From NCBI RefSeq assembly GCF_014842265.1, contig NZ_JACYVI010000020.1:1054-65053 (forward strand): 64,000 nucleotides of DNA. Reading direction: 5' to 3'. The position numbers were made by a program, and so were the translations under genes. The stretch comes from Pseudomonas sp. CFBP 13711. Its GTDB lineage: Bacteria > Pseudomonadota > Gammaproteobacteria > Pseudomonadales > Pseudomonadaceae. This document shows positions 17,060-26,650 of this stretch, one piece after another. How positions within the stretch are numbered: the stretch's first letter is position 1; every line of letters begins with the position of its first letter. The notes beneath the pieces are model-generated. The model was not told the DNA's origin. It saw nothing but the letters and a program-made list of their open reading frames with translations, and made no database searches.

Positions 17060-18226
17060 ATGATGGGCGAATTCGATGCCATCCGACCGTACGACGACAC
17101 CGAAGTAAAAGCCGTACTTGATCGGCTGCTGGGTGATAAGGCGTTCCTCGCGATCCTCACGCATTTCCGATTTCCGCGTCTGGCCGGCTCCCTCGGCTGG
17201 ATTCTGCAACCGGCCATCGCGCGCAAGTTGCGTCGCCAGTTCGCCGGCATCGACACCGTCGCGGCCCTGCAGGACAAGGTCGAGCATTACGTCGATCACA
17301 CAATCGAACGCGCCACTGACGGTGTGACCTACACCGGCGTCGAGCAGTTCAAGTCAGGGGTTGCGTACCTGTTTCTGGCCAACCACCGCGACATCGTGAT
17401 GGACCCGGCTTTCGTCAATTACGCGGTCTACCACGCGGGCCTGCCAACGCCGCGCATCGCCATTGGCGACAACCTGCTGCAAAAGCCCTTCGTCAGCGAC
17501 CTGATGCGCCTGAACAAGAGCTTCATCGTGCACCGCTCGATCACCGGACGTCGCGAGAAGATGGCGGCTTACCAGTTGCTGTCGGCGTACATCAATCATT
17601 CGATCCGCAATGACTGCCAGTCGATCTGGATCGCCCAGGCTGAAGGCCGCGCCAAAGACGGCGACGACCGCACCGAGTCGGCCATCCTCAAGATGTTCCA
17701 CATGAGCCGCAAGGACGAGCCGTTCGGCGAAGTCATCCAGTCGTTGAACCTGACGCCGGTGTCGATCAGCTACGAATACGACCCGTGCGATCACGCCAAG
17801 GCGCGGGAGCTGTACATCCGCGCCACCACAGGCAGTTACACCAAAGTGCCGGGCGAGGACGACGTCAGCATCGCGCTGGGGATCACCGGCTACAAAGGCC
17901 GCGTGCACGTGAACTTTGCCCCGCCGATCACCGAGCTGTTCGAGGACACCAAACTGCTGGCCATCGAAATGGACCGGCAGATTCTCGGCGGCTATCGGCT
18001 GTTCCCGGTGCACTACCTCGCGTACGCGCAATGGGCCAACGCCGAGCCGGCGCTCCAAGTGCCGAACGCGGCTCAAGTGTTCCCGGTAGACGAACTGGAA
18101 CGCGCTCAAGAGGAATGGCAGCGCCGACTCAATGGCTGCCCTGCCGAGCACCGTCCGTTTCTGATTCAGCAATACGCCATGCCGGTGCGCAATCAGTACC
18201 GGGTGAAGGCCGGGTTGCCGCTTTAA
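17060..18226 (+). CDS. Glycerol acyltransferase family protein (PlsC-like)
   Basis: 388 residues from the ATG at 17060; the frame is open further up but that part lacks coding character. The acyltransferase motif NHRDIVMD (HX4D) is near residue 112, followed by the GDNL and IAQAEGRAKDG elements of the 1-acyl-glycerol-3-phosphate acyltransferase fold. No clear membrane segment is seen at the N-terminus. It should transfer acyl chains to a glycerol-based lipid at the inner membrane; the precise acceptor is not known. A strong terminator follows. Confidence 0.85.
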   Translation: MMGEFDAIRPYDDTEVKAVLDRLLGDKAFLAILTHFRFPRLAGSLGWILQPAIARKLRRQFAGIDTVAALQDKVEHYVDHTIERATDGVTYTGVEQFKSGVAYLFLANHRDIVMDPAFVNYAVYHAGLPTPRIAIGDNLLQKPFVSDLMRLNKSFIVHRSITGRREKMAAYQLLSAYINHSIRNDCQSIWIAQAEGRAKDGDDRTESAILKMFHMSRKDEPFGEVIQSLNLTPVSISYEYDPCDHAKARELYIRATTGSYTKVPGEDDVSIALGITGYKGRVHVNFAPPITELFEDTKLLAIEMDRQILGGYRLFPVHYLAYAQWANAEPALQVPNAAQVFPVDELERAQEEWQRRLNGCPAEHRPFLIQQYAMPVRNQYRVKAGLPL

Positions 18227-18249
18227 GCCCCCTTCCCTCCCCCGAATAA

Positions 18250-18274
18250 ACGGCGCCCTCAAGGCGCCGTTTTT
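18250..18274 (+). terminator. Intrinsic terminator after acyltransferase gene
   Basis: Stem ACGGCGCC/GGCGCCGT (18250-18257 with 18263-18270), 5-base loop, then a T run. Confidence 0.9.
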
Positions 18275-18317
18275 CGTTGTGCGCCTCCGTTGCCTTGGCG
18301 ATATCAGCCTTCACAAA

Positions 18318-18335
18318 TGTGTCACCGCTGACACA
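18318..18335. promoter_or_regulatory. Palindrome upstream of the autotransporter, possible operator
   Basis: Perfect inverted repeat TGTGTCA-CCGC-TGACACA, 62 bases before the autotransporter start. It is not a PHO-box direct repeat. The symmetry suits a dimeric regulator, which I cannot name. Confidence 0.4.
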
Positions 18336-18396
18336 CTCAAGCGTAAGACTGGCTCGCTAAGGTCGTCGCCTATCCAAATGAGTGAAGGCGTACGCT

Positions 18397-21300
18397 ATGC
18401 GATCCAGCAAACCGGTTGCCCAGGTAATGGTGTCTTCCCTGGTACTTTCAGTGCTCGCCGTATCGGTCCAGGCCGCGAGCAGGGCGGGAGACGACACCAT
18501 CAACGGTGTCGACCTGCTTTCCGGATTCAATACCTTATGGACGACCGGCGCGACCTGGGACACGGGTACACCGACCGCCCTGGGTCAGAGCTTGCTACGG
18601 CGCAACCTGCAAATCGTGGTCGACCGCGCCAACGCCCGCACCCTCGCCCAGGAAACCGCCGCCTACTTCGATGACCGCCGTGACCAGAGCTACAGCGCCA
18701 TCAGCGGCCTCGGCTCGTTGAGCGCTGCCTACAAGGCAGGCGCTGGCGCCTTCACGACCATCACGCAATTCGACGACAGCAACAAAACCGTCAGATACGA
18801 CGACAAAGGCAATGGCGCAGGCAGTTCGTCTTCGGCGCTGGGCAAAGTCGTCGACCTGGTCAGCGCTGTACGCAACGACGCCTCGACAACGCCCGCCAAA
18901 TCCCACTATTTGTATCCGCGGCCATGGCGTCAAAGCCTGGATGGTCAGAGCCTGGACTTCGTGGTCGCGCCCTCCCTGCGCCCGGCGGAAAGCACCACGC
19001 CCGCCAGCGACTCGGGTTTTCCCAGCGGCCATACCAATGCCGCGTACCTGTCTTCATACGCACTGGCCTATGCCATTCCCGAGCGTTTCAGCGAGTTGAT
19101 GCTGCGCGCCTCGGAAATTGGCGACAACCGCATTGAAGCCGGCATGCACTCGCCGTTCGACGTGATGGGTGGACGCATCACCGCAACGTACTTCGCCATC
19201 GACAACCTCTCCAATCCGGCCAACGCCCAACTGCGCGCCGATGCGCGTGCTCAGGCACTGAGTTATTTCACGACGCAATGCGGCGGCGACGTCAACAACT
19301 GCATGGCGAGCATTGACCCGGCGACCGATCGCACGTCTCAACACGCTCAGGACAAGGCGCTGTTCACCTCGCGCATGACCTACGGCTTCGATCCGGTGGG
19401 CCCGACTAACCTGGCCGCCGTGGTGCCAACCAACGCCGACGTGTTGCTGGAAACCCGCTTCCCTTACCTGGACGCCAGTCAGCGGCGCGAGATTCTGGCG
19501 ACCACTGAAATCTCCTCAGGCTATGCGGTGATCGATCAGTCAGGTGGCTACGGCCGCCTGAACCTGTACGCTGCGGGCGACGGTTATGCGGCATTCAATT
19601 CCAACGTCACGGTCAACATGGACGCCAGCCTCGGCGGCTATAACGCCATCGACGCCTGGCGCAACGACATCAGCGGCAACGGCGGGCTGATCAAAAACGG
19701 CAGCGGCAATCTGATGCTGACCGGCAATAACACTTACTCGGGCGGCACCGTGATCAACGGCGGCGTGCTGACCGGCCATGCCAAGGCGTTCGGCAGCGGG
19801 ACGATCACCGACAACGCGACGCTGGTCGTCGATCAGTCGACCAACGACACCCTCGCCAACACCCTGACGGGCAACGGTGCGTTGATCAAACGTGGCGTCG
19901 GCTCGCTTAACCTGACGGGCAACAACAGCCTGTCCGGTGCAACGACGGTGCAAGCGGGTCGGCTGGCGGTCAACGGTGACCTGGGCAACTCCATCGTCAG
20001 CGTGCAGCAAGGCGCAACGCTGGGTGGCAATGGCACCGTCGGGGGCATCAATGTCGCTCGGGGTGGCGTGGTTGCACCGGGTAATTCGGTCGGGCAACTG
20101 AACGTCAACGGTGATGTGAACCTTGCTCAGGGCTCGGTCTACCAGGTCGAATCGGACGCCAATGGCAATGCCGACCGCATCGTCGCCAGCGGCCGTGCAA
20201 CCCTCAATAACAGCACGCTGTCGCTGGTTGAAGGCGGTAACTGGCTGGCCGCGAGCCGTTACTCGATTCTCTCGGCAGCCGGTGGCGTCAGCGGTACGTT
20301 TGCCAATGTGCAAACCAACTTCGCCTTCCTCACCCCGACGCTGAACTACACGGCAACCGATGTCGGGCTGACGCTGGACCGTAACGCACAAACGTTCGCC
20401 AGCCTGGCGACGACCCGCAATGCCCGAGCCGTCGCCCAAGGGTTGGACAGCGCGGGCGCTGGCAACGCGCTTTGGCGTGAAGTGGTGCAGGACGATACGT
20501 CGACCGCCCAGGCCACGTTCAAGGCACTGTCCAATGAGCCGCATGCGTCGACGCAGTCCGCGCTGATCGAGGACAGCCGTCTGGTGCGCAACGCCGTGAA
20601 CGATCGCTTGCAACAAGCGCAGTCAGCACCGGCACTTCGCGGCACGACGCAAACCCACGTCGGTGACGACTCCCGTGGCGTGGTTTGGACTCAGGCCATC
20701 GGCGCGACCGGCAAAACCGACAGCACCAGTGATGTCTCGGGTCTCGACACGCACAGCAGCGGCATATTGTTCGGCGCAGACGTGCCACTCGACGACACCT
20801 GGCGCGTGGGTGCCATGGCCGGTTTCAGCAACAGCAGCTTCGACCTGCGCCATGCCTCCGGCTCGACCGACAGCGACAACTACCATCTGGGCGTCTATGC
20901 CGGCGCCAAGTGGGGTCAACTGGGCCTGCGCCTTGGCGCAATACGCACCTGGCACGATCTGACGGCCAAGCGCACGCTGGACTTGCCAGGGGCTTCCGAG
21001 CACTTCAAGGAAGATTACAACGCGGCGACCAATCAGGTATTTGGCGAACTGGGTTACGCCATCGAGCTGGGCAATGCGCAACTTGAGCCCTTCGCCAACC
21101 TCGCCCATGTGCGACTGGACACGGATTCCTTCGATGAAAACAGCAACGCGATCAGACTGGAGAACAAGTCTCAGGACAACAACATCACCTTCAGCACCCT
21201 CGGCCTGCGCGCCGCCACTCGCTTGAATGCGGGCAGCGTCGCGATCAAGCCCAACGCGACACTGGGCTGGCGTCGTGCCTACGGCGACGTGACGCCAGAG

Positions 21301-21495
21301 AACCGCGCGGCCTTCAGCGGCGGCGACACCTTCGATCTCTCCGGCGCACCGATTGCCCGCAACGCAGCAGTGCTTGGTGCGGGGGTCGATCTGGGCTTGA
21401 GCGACACGCTGAGCGTCGGGCTGAGTTACAACGGACAAGTGAGCAGCGATGCGTCGGATCAAACCCTGAACGCCAGGGTGACGCTGGCCTTTTAA
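18397..21495 (+). CDS. Autotransporter with PAP2 acid-phosphatase passenger
   Basis: 1032 residues from the ATG at 18397 (GAAGG eight bases upstream); a GTG at 18382 is possible. A signal peptide (MVSSLVLSVLAVSVQAA) is followed by a PAP2-type phosphatase domain. Its motif GFPSGHTNAAY lies near residues 207-217 and DNRIEAGMHSPFDVMGG near 243-259, giving the catalytic His, Arg, His and Asp. Then come beta-helix repeats (GNLMLTGNNTYSGGT, SLNLTGNNSLSG) at about 425-560. A C-terminal ~280-residue beta-barrel ends in Phe. So a phosphatase is displayed or released at the cell surface by type V secretion. Phosphate scavenging or attack on host phospho-compounds are both conceivable. Confidence 0.88.
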   Translation: MRSSKPVAQVMVSSLVLSVLAVSVQAASRAGDDTINGVDLLSGFNTLWTTGATWDTGTPTALGQSLLRRNLQIVVDRANARTLAQETAAYFDDRRDQSYSAISGLGSLSAAYKAGAGAFTTITQFDDSNKTVRYDDKGNGAGSSSSALGKVVDLVSAVRNDASTTPAKSHYLYPRPWRQSLDGQSLDFVVAPSLRPAESTTPASDSGFPSGHTNAAYLSSYALAYAIPERFSELMLRASEIGDNRIEAGMHSPFDVMGGRITATYFAIDNLSNPANAQLRADARAQALSYFTTQCGGDVNNCMASIDPATDRTSQHAQDKALFTSRMTYGFDPVGPTNLAAVVPTNADVLLETRFPYLDASQRREILATTEISSGYAVIDQSGGYGRLNLYAAGDGYAAFNSNVTVNMDASLGGYNAIDAWRNDISGNGGLIKNGSGNLMLTGNNTYSGGTVINGGVLTGHAKAFGSGTITDNATLVVDQSTNDTLANTLTGNGALIKRGVGSLNLTGNNSLSGATTVQAGRLAVNGDLGNSIVSVQQGATLGGNGTVGGINVARGGVVAPGNSVGQLNVNGDVNLAQGSVYQVESDANGNADRIVASGRATLNNSTLSLVEGGNWLAASRYSILSAAGGVSGTFANVQTNFAFLTPTLNYTATDVGLTLDRNAQTFASLATTRNARAVAQGLDSAGAGNALWREVVQDDTSTAQATFKALSNEPHASTQSALIEDSRLVRNAVNDRLQQAQSAPALRGTTQTHVGDDSRGVVWTQAIGATGKTDSTSDVSGLDTHSSGILFGADVPLDDTWRVGAMAGFSNSSFDLRHASGSTDSDNYHLGVYAGAKWGQLGLRLGAIRTWHDLTAKRTLDLPGASEHFKEDYNAATNQVFGELGYAIELGNAQLEPFANLAHVRLDTDSFDENSNAIRLENKSQDNNITFSTLGLRAATRLNAGSVAIKPNATLGWRRAYGDVTPENRAAFSGGDTFDLSGAPIARNAAVLGAGVDLGLSDTLSVGLSYNGQVSSDASDQTLNARVTLAF

Positions 21496-21499
21496 GCGA

Positions 21500-21769
21500 T
21501 CACAGCTTGGTGCTCACCCACGACAACAGCAGCGCGAACGCGAGGCACGCCGTGCCGAACCGATAGCTCAGGCGGATCATGCGCAAGGTGGGCACATCCA
21601 TCAGGTGCATGGGTTCGTCGATTGGGGCTTGTTCGGTGAGATGGTGCAGATGGGCCATCTCCCGCTGCTCGCGAGTACGGGTGGTGTGCAGCAGCCAGAT
21701 GCCGGGGCCGGCGGCGAGCAAGGCGCAGAGGTTGATGGCGAGACCGGGGGCGTGATGGATAAGCGACAT
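21500..21769 (-). CDS. Small membrane protein of unknown function
   Basis: 89 residues from the ATG at 21769 with GAGG upstream. Two hydrophobic segments are visible: about residues 6-24 (APGLAINLCALLAAGPGIWLL) and 68-85 (FGTACLAFALLLSWV), linked by a His/Glu-rich hydrophilic stretch. No family recognised. It converges on the autotransporter gene, ending 4 bases after it. Confidence 0.6.
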   Translation of the reverse strand: MSLIHHAPGLAINLCALLAAGPGIWLLHTTRTREQREMAHLHHLTEQAPIDEPMHLMDVPTLRMIRLSYRFGTACLAFALLLSWVSTKL

Positions 21770-21909
21770 GGTGCCTCGATGACGCCGGATTAATGGGCGC
21801 CGCAGACTCTGTTTGGATCTGTCGCTCACACTAGTCGCTGTCACCTTAACGTCACCTGAACCGGGCACTGTGTGGGACCTCAAATCGACCCACCGCCACG
21901 GAGAGCGTC

Positions 21910-22113
21910 ATGCTGCACGCCCACAACCAGGACCGCCTTTACCTCATCGCCCCCAGCGACGAACAGGAAGCATTGATCGACGCACTGGCGTTCAACGTTC
22001 AGGACAGGCACTGGCTGGTGTACTGCGCGCTCGGCGGCCATGCGCACAACGATCTGCCAGAAGTGGATCTGCAGACCGGTTTCAGTTTTCTGGACTTTTA
22101 TCAGGCAGCTTGA
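21910..22113 (+). CDS. Short hypothetical protein
   Basis: 67 residues, ATG with GGAGAG upstream. Soluble, rich in Asp/His/Ala (DRHWLVYCALGGHAHNDLPEVDL), no signal peptide. It has its own terminator immediately after. GC-rich codon use supports coding. Unknown function. Confidence 0.6.
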   Translation: MLHAHNQDRLYLIAPSDEQEALIDALAFNVQDRHWLVYCALGGHAHNDLPEVDLQTGFSFLDFYQAA

Positions 22114-22154
22114 CCCCCGCGCTGCGAGCCCCAGGTGACGCCGCTGAACAAACA

Positions 22155-22188
22155 AAAAGCCCCGGCTTCTCGCGAAACCGGGGCTTTT
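22155..22188. terminator. Bidirectional intrinsic terminator
   Basis: Stem AAAAGCCCCGG (22155-22165) with CCGGGGCTTTT (22178-22188), with A and T runs on both sides. It separates the short hypothetical gene from convergent yajG. Confidence 0.9.
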
Positions 22189-22214
22189 TTGTACGTCAGA
22201 ATCAGGCGCTGAAC

Positions 22215-22796
22215 TTACTGGCCGAGGGTGCGGCCAATCGTCTGATCCTGGAACAGGCGGGTCAGTGCGTCACTGAGCACGTCGCTGATCAGCTTGGTGT
22301 TGGTCTCTTCGTTTGGCGCCATGCCGAAGCGTTGATCCAGTGAGGCCGCGTAGCGACCGCTGTAGTTACGGCCGGCGTTCTGAACGTCAGCGCGGAACGT
22401 AGAGCTGATGTTGGCTTCGGTGACGTACAGGCCTTCTTTCGGCGATTGATACTTCAGGTCTGCCAGGGTGACGGTCAGCTGCGGACCATTACCATTCTGC
22501 ACGGGCGTGAAACCCAGCAACCGCACGCCGGCTTCAGCCTGAGCCTGCAGCTGCGGCAGCAACTGCTGACCATTGACGGTGATCGAACTGGTTTCCGGGT
22601 ACAGGCCACCACGAGTGCCCAGTTGCTGCGACTGACGACCGTCAACCACGCGCACGACCACTTGCTGGCCGTGGCCGACCGGCGCCAGTTGAGCGTTCAG
22701 CTTGGGTTCCGGGGTAAGGGATTGCGGGCTGTGGGCACAGCCCGCCAGGGTCAGACTGCCAGCGGCAAGCAAACCGAACAGAACGCGACGCAACAT
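22215..22796 (-). CDS. yajG: YajG family lipoprotein
   Basis: 193 residues from the ATG at 22796, which has GGAGAA at good spacing; an ATG two codons up at 22802 is possible. The lipobox SLTLAGC marks an outer-membrane-directed lipoprotein. The mature part (VVVRVVDGRQSQQLGTRGG...GLYPETSSITV) matches the YajG group. Molecular role unknown. Single-gene unit with a bidirectional terminator downstream. Confidence 0.85.
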   Translation of the reverse strand: MLRRVLFGLLAAGSLTLAGCAHSPQSLTPEPKLNAQLAPVGHGQQVVVRVVDGRQSQQLGTRGGLYPETSSITVNGQQLLPQLQAQAEAGVRLLGFTPVQNGNGPQLTVTLADLKYQSPKEGLYVTEANISSTFRADVQNAGRNYSGRYAASLDQRFGMAPNEETNTKLISDVLSDALTRLFQDQTIGRTLGQ

Positions 22797-23017
22797 GCTC
22801 ATTTCTCCATGGGCCAAGGCACAAAATGTGCCGCAGTATAGCGACCTCCCAAGGCCGCTCACTAGGGTAAAGATACGACAAAGTGCCATCCCACCGGTTC
22901 CGGGCAGACGACGTTGTCCACAGGATCAAAATCAACACAATTGCGCAATCGCAACGTCACAGCGGTGTCATGCCTGCCGGCCATACTTTTTTCAACTCTC
23001 CAGCAAGGAGTCCTGCC

Positions 23018-23251
23018 ATGGACTTTCTTTGGTCGTTGTTCTCGTTGCGCCGCCGTCATCGTCACTATGCCCGTCTGGACCAGCACGGCATTTGCCTGGC
23101 ATTCAAGCACTGCGCGGAAACGCCCTTTGGTCAGGGCTGGGTCGAAGTCCACGAAGCAAACCTGTGCTGGCTGCAGCGCCCACTCCCCTCCAGCGCCCGC
23201 GTGACTTCTCGGTCACGTGCGATTACCGCCCGGCATATGCTCAGCATCTGA
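23018..23251 (+). CDS. Short hypothetical protein
   Basis: 77 residues, start at 23018 with AGGAG upstream. Basic N-terminus (SLRRRHRHYARLDQHG) and a Cys/Trp-containing middle (KHCAETPFGQGWVEVHEANLCWL). No signal peptide, no recognised domain. The strong ribosome-binding site and GC-rich third positions favour a real gene. Confidence 0.55.
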   Translation: MDFLWSLFSLRRRHRHYARLDQHGICLAFKHCAETPFGQGWVEVHEANLCWLQRPLPSSARVTSRSRAITARHMLSI

Positions 23252-23984
23252 CCAAAAGACGAATAAAAGTCATTTTTCCTGGATCATTTCTGCCCGTTTC
23301 ATCGCTATAATCTTCCCCCGATTATAAGGACGTCTCCTGATCGGGCCTCGCAGCATCGTCGATAGCCATTATCGACTCCTTCGTAACGCCCACAGAGAGC
23401 CTTCCACACAGACATGTGCAGCCCGATGTGGCCGCAGCGCAGACGCCGGATCGTCGATTAATCCGAACGTCCTTCGCCAGTTCCTGCCTCACATCGCGTA
23501 TGAACCTGATCTGCAGAGCTGCCATCGCGCAGCCCTTTTTGAGGTTCGCGTCTCCAAAAGAGCGTGAAAAAAACGGGTTTTCACAACTTCACAAGAGTGT
23601 GGCAAGCAAATGAATAGTTTCGCGTTTGTAAATGCACCGTTAGCGTCTGACCCAGCCCCCTTGCAAAGGACCGACCGCACCGCAGTCTCCGTCAAAAGAG
23701 CCTGAAGCCTGTCCGCTACGGATTTGGTTGCACAACCGGACGCCTTGACGATAGTCGAATGGCTGTACGGGCCGAAAAATGCGTTCATGCTTGCCTTATA
23801 AAAGCATCAACCAGGCTCGTTCGGTGGCGTCCGCTGAAGATGCAAAAAATTGCGAAGAATCGGACATGGCGATCCCGGCCAGGTTGAACGAGGCACTGCG
23901 CGAACACCGCGCCGCCCGAACCTGGCGACTGACCACGGGAACGCATGCCGTCAATTTGGTGCTGCAGATTTTGGAGACGCGTTA
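23252..23984 (+). other. Long region upstream of mqo
   Basis: 733 bases without a firm gene apart from the 39-codon ORF at the end. TATAAT lies at 23303-23308. An A/T-rich hairpin (GTGAAAA...TTTTCAC) is at about 23567-23583. Short ORFs across it have poor starts and no consistent codon use. A small RNA or a long mqo leader could be hidden here, but nothing is assignable. Confidence 0.35.
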
Positions 23985-23985
23985 A
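23866..23985 (+). CDS. Possible 39-residue leader ORF coupled to mqo
   Basis: ATG at 23866, stop TAA at 23983-23985, whose last A is the first base of the mqo ATG (TAATG). The peptide begins [20 protein letters not shown] and ends [11 protein letters not shown]. Third positions are GC-rich, as in real genes. The ribosome-binding site is weak. It could be a leader peptide coupling translation to mqo, or the remnant of a longer gene. Confidence 0.3.
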   Translation: MAIPARLNEALREHRAARTWRLTTGTHAVNLVLQILETR

Positions 23986-25490
23986 TGGCGCATAACGAAG
24001 CAGTCGACGTAGTGCTGGTCGGGGCAGGCATCATGAGTGCCACCCTCGCCGTGCTGCTCAAAGAGCTAGACCCGAGCCTCAAGGTTGAAGTCGTCGAGCT
24101 GATGGATTCCGGTGCTGCAGAGAGCTCCAACCCCTGGAACAACGCAGGTACCGGCCACGCCGGGCTGTGCGAGCTGAACTACACGCCGGAAGCGGCCGAC
24201 GGCTCGATCGACACCAAGAAAGCGATTCACATCAACACCCAGTTCGAAGTCTCCAAACAGTTCTGGGCCTACCTGGCTCGCAAAGGCACGTTCGGCTCCT
24301 CGCGCTCGTTCATCACGCCGGTTCCGCACCTGAGTTTCGTTCAGGGCGAAAAAGGCATGGCGTACCTGAAAAAACGCTACGAAGCACTGCGTCCGCACCA
24401 CGCCTTTTCCTCGATGGAATACACCGAAGACAAAAGCAAGCTGGCAGAGTGGATGCCGCTGATGATGCCCGGCCGTCCAGCCGATGAGCCTATCGCGGCG
24501 ACGCGAGTCATGCACGGCACCGACGTCAACTTCGGCAACCTGACCAACATGCTGCTCAAGCACTTGGCCAGCGCGCCCGATGCGCAGGTCAAATACTGCA
24601 AACGCGTCACCGATCTGAGCCGCCAGGGTGACGGCTGGACCGTCACCATCAAGGACGTGAACAGCGGCGAGACTCGCAACATCGACGCCAAATTCGTGTT
24701 CCTGGGCGCAGGCGGCGCGGCGTTGCCATTGCTGCAGATGTCCGGCATTGAGGAGGGCAAGGGTTTCGGCGGCTTCCCGGTGAGCGGCCAGTGGCTGCGT
24801 TGCGATAACCCTGAAGTGGTGAAGCATCATCAGGCCAAGGTGTACAGCCAGGCGGCAGTGGGGTCGCCACCAATGTCGGTGCCACACCTGGACACCCGCG
24901 TTGTCGACGGCAAGAAGTCCCTGCTGTTCGGACCTTACGCCGGCTTTACCACCAAGTTCCTCAAGCACGGTTCGCTGCTGGACCTGCCGCTGTCGATCCG
25001 CGCAGCCAACATCGCGCCGATGCTGGCAGTGGCCCGCGACAACATGGACCTGACCAAGTACCTGATCAGTGAAGTGCGGCAGTCGATGGAACAGCGGCTC
25101 GATGCACTGCGCCGTTTCTACCCGGAAGCCAAAGCCGAAGACTGGCGCCTGGAAGTGGCCGGTCAACGGGTACAGATCATCAAGAAGGACCCGAAAAAAG
25201 GCGGCGTTTTGCAGTTCGGTACCGAGCTGGTGTCGGCGAAGGACGGCTCCCTTGCCGCACTGTTGGGCGCCTCGCCGGGCGCTTCAGTGACCGTTTCGAT
25301 CATGCTGGACCTGATCGAGCGTTGCTTCCCGGACAAGGCGCGCACCGAGTGGGCCACCAAGCTGAACGAGATCTTCCCGGCTCGCGAAAAGGCACTGGAA
25401 ACCGATGCGCAGCTTTATCAGCGTGTCAGTGCTCAGAGCGATGCCAGCCTGGATCTGGTGCAGAACAGCGAAGCAGCCACTTTCGCCTGA
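23985..25490 (+). CDS. mqo: Malate:quinone oxidoreductase
   Basis: 501 residues. Membrane-associated FAD enzyme that oxidises malate to oxaloacetate and passes electrons to quinone, replacing NAD-malate dehydrogenase. The N-terminal FAD-binding motif [18 protein letters not shown] is at residues 7-24, followed by the family motif [40 protein letters not shown] near the C-terminus is also characteristic. GGAG precedes the ATG. The order mqo, PA4642-type gene, hpt, upp, uraA matches P. aeruginosa mqoB. Confidence 0.97.
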   Translation: MAHNEAVDVVLVGAGIMSATLAVLLKELDPSLKVEVVELMDSGAAESSNPWNNAGTGHAGLCELNYTPEAADGSIDTKKAIHINTQFEVSKQFWAYLARKGTFGSSRSFITPVPHLSFVQGEKGMAYLKKRYEALRPHHAFSSMEYTEDKSKLAEWMPLMMPGRPADEPIAATRVMHGTDVNFGNLTNMLLKHLASAPDAQVKYCKRVTDLSRQGDGWTVTIKDVNSGETRNIDAKFVFLGAGGAALPLLQMSGIEEGKGFGGFPVSGQWLRCDNPEVVKHHQAKVYSQAAVGSPPMSVPHLDTRVVDGKKSLLFGPYAGFTTKFLKHGSLLDLPLSIRAANIAPMLAVARDNMDLTKYLISEVRQSMEQRLDALRRFYPEAKAEDWRLEVAGQRVQIIKKDPKKGGVLQFGTELVSAKDGSLAALLGASPGASVTVSIMLDLIERCFPDKARTEWATKLNEIFPAREKALETDAQLYQRVSAQSDASLDLVQNSEAATFA

Positions 25491-25518
25491 TCGTTGGGTT
25501 GCTTCAAAAAGCTGTAAA

Positions 25519-25550
25519 AGAAAACCCCGCCAAACCAGGCGGGGTTTTCT
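25519..25550. terminator. Bidirectional terminator after mqo
   Basis: Stem AGAAAACCCCGCC/GGCGGGGTTTTCT (about 25519-25531 with 25538-25550), loop AAACCA. A-rich on the left and T-rich on the right, between convergent mqo and the exported-protein gene. Confidence 0.9.
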
Positions 25551-25607
25551 GTTTTTGCACTCAATGGCAGCCGCTTTAACCGGAAGATCCGGGCTGCAGC
25601 TTCAACG

Positions 25608-26069
25608 CTACTTCATCACAAATCTGACGGAGTACGCCTGCATCGAGTTCGTCCCTTTGGTCACCGATGCGATGCATTCCGCCGGTACTGTTCCGAGCGA
25701 CCTGCCCGTTGCCGACTTCTCCGGCGCCGGTGTGATCGAGACCCAACTGAACGTCACCGAGTGGGCTGCCGTGAACTCGCAGGTCTTGCCTTCGCCGCTC
25801 ACGCGGAAGCTCGCAGAATCATTGCGAGGATTCTTCAGCGGGATGGACACAGATGCAGTGGGTGCGTCAGCCGAAAAGCCGTAACCGGTGTAATCAGCAT
25901 TGGGTTTGGCCCAGCTGGACCATACCAGCGCGAGGTCGATGCCTGTCTGATTCCACATTTCCATGTTGAGCTGGATTTTATTGGGGTAAGCCGCCTGAGC
26001 GGATGCTGCCGCGACCATCATTGCGATGGCGGCGATTGTGCGTGTGAAGCAAGTCTTTACGTTGTTCAT
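25608..26069 (-). CDS. Exported protein of unknown function
   Basis: 153 residues. Clear Sec signal peptide (TIAAIAMMVAAASAQAAYP) and AAGGA upstream of the ATG. The mature protein looks all-beta (IQLNMEMWNQTGIDLALVWSSW...ASFRVSGEGKTCEF) with two Cys that may form a disulfide. I recognise no family. Monocistronic, converging on mqo. A secreted or periplasmic role is all that can be said. Confidence 0.65.
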   Translation of the reverse strand: MNNVKTCFTRTIAAIAMMVAAASAQAAYPNKIQLNMEMWNQTGIDLALVWSSWAKPNADYTGYGFSADAPTASVSIPLKNPRNDSASFRVSGEGKTCEFTAAHSVTFSWVSITPAPEKSATGRSLGTVPAECIASVTKGTNSMQAYSVRFVMK

Positions 26070-26295
26070 GTCATGAATTCCTTTTCGCTTGATGATGCGA
26101 GCGTCCTGCTCGCATTCCTGTGAGCGTTGTCACAGGGCTGAGTATGAATCAGCGTGCCGCTTTCGATAGTCGCAAACGCCGAAGGAGGAGGTAGGAAGGG
26201 TCTTTCGGTTCTGTAGTGAGAGCGCGTAAGCAGGAATCTGATTACCGGAGGGAAGCATCAGGCGCCGAGGGACGGCGCCCGGGAAGCGGGTCGAA

Positions 26296-26583
26296 TCAGC
26301 CTTTCGCCCTGTCGATCAGTTCGATGTATTCCTCGGCATTGCGTTGATCCTTGATCAGCGCCACGAAGTCATTGCCGTGTTCGTCTTTGCCGTCGAGGTC
26401 GTAACCGGCTTCCTTGAAGAACGTCAGAAACCGCGCGAAATCGTCAACGCGCAGGCCTCGATAAGCCTTGATCAGCTTGTGCAGCGACGGCGAAGTCGCG
26501 TCAACCGGCTCGAAATCCAGGAACAGCTTGATCTGGGCGTCGCCGATTTCATCGCCAATCACCTGCTTTTTATCTTTACGCAT
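26296..26583 (-). CDS. PA4642-family small protein
   Basis: 95 residues from the ATG at 26583. Begins MRKDKKQVIGDEIGDAQIKL; an acidic, helical cytoplasmic protein (LRVDDFARFLTFFKEAGYDL). Its place between mqo and hpt matches the P. aeruginosa PA4642 locus as I recall it. No function is known. The frame is open further up but overlaps the preceding gene. Confidence 0.78.
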   Translation of the reverse strand: MRKDKKQVIGDEIGDAQIKLFLDFEPVDATSPSLHKLIKAYRGLRVDDFARFLTFFKEAGYDLDGKDEHGNDFVALIKDQRNAEEYIELIDRAKG

Positions 26584-26650
26584 TGCTGACTCCAACTGAC
26601 TTGCGGGACATTTCACGGGCGGGCAGTTTACCCCCCGCCCGGTCGCCGGC

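Noticed and set aside
19540-21462. Long minus-strand ORFs across the autotransporter
   Set aside because: Antisense to passenger repeats and barrel; no starts with ribosome-binding sites and no domains.
23416-23613. 65-codon ORF upstream of mqo
   Set aside because: No ribosome-binding site, odd codon use, and overlap with other equally weak frames.
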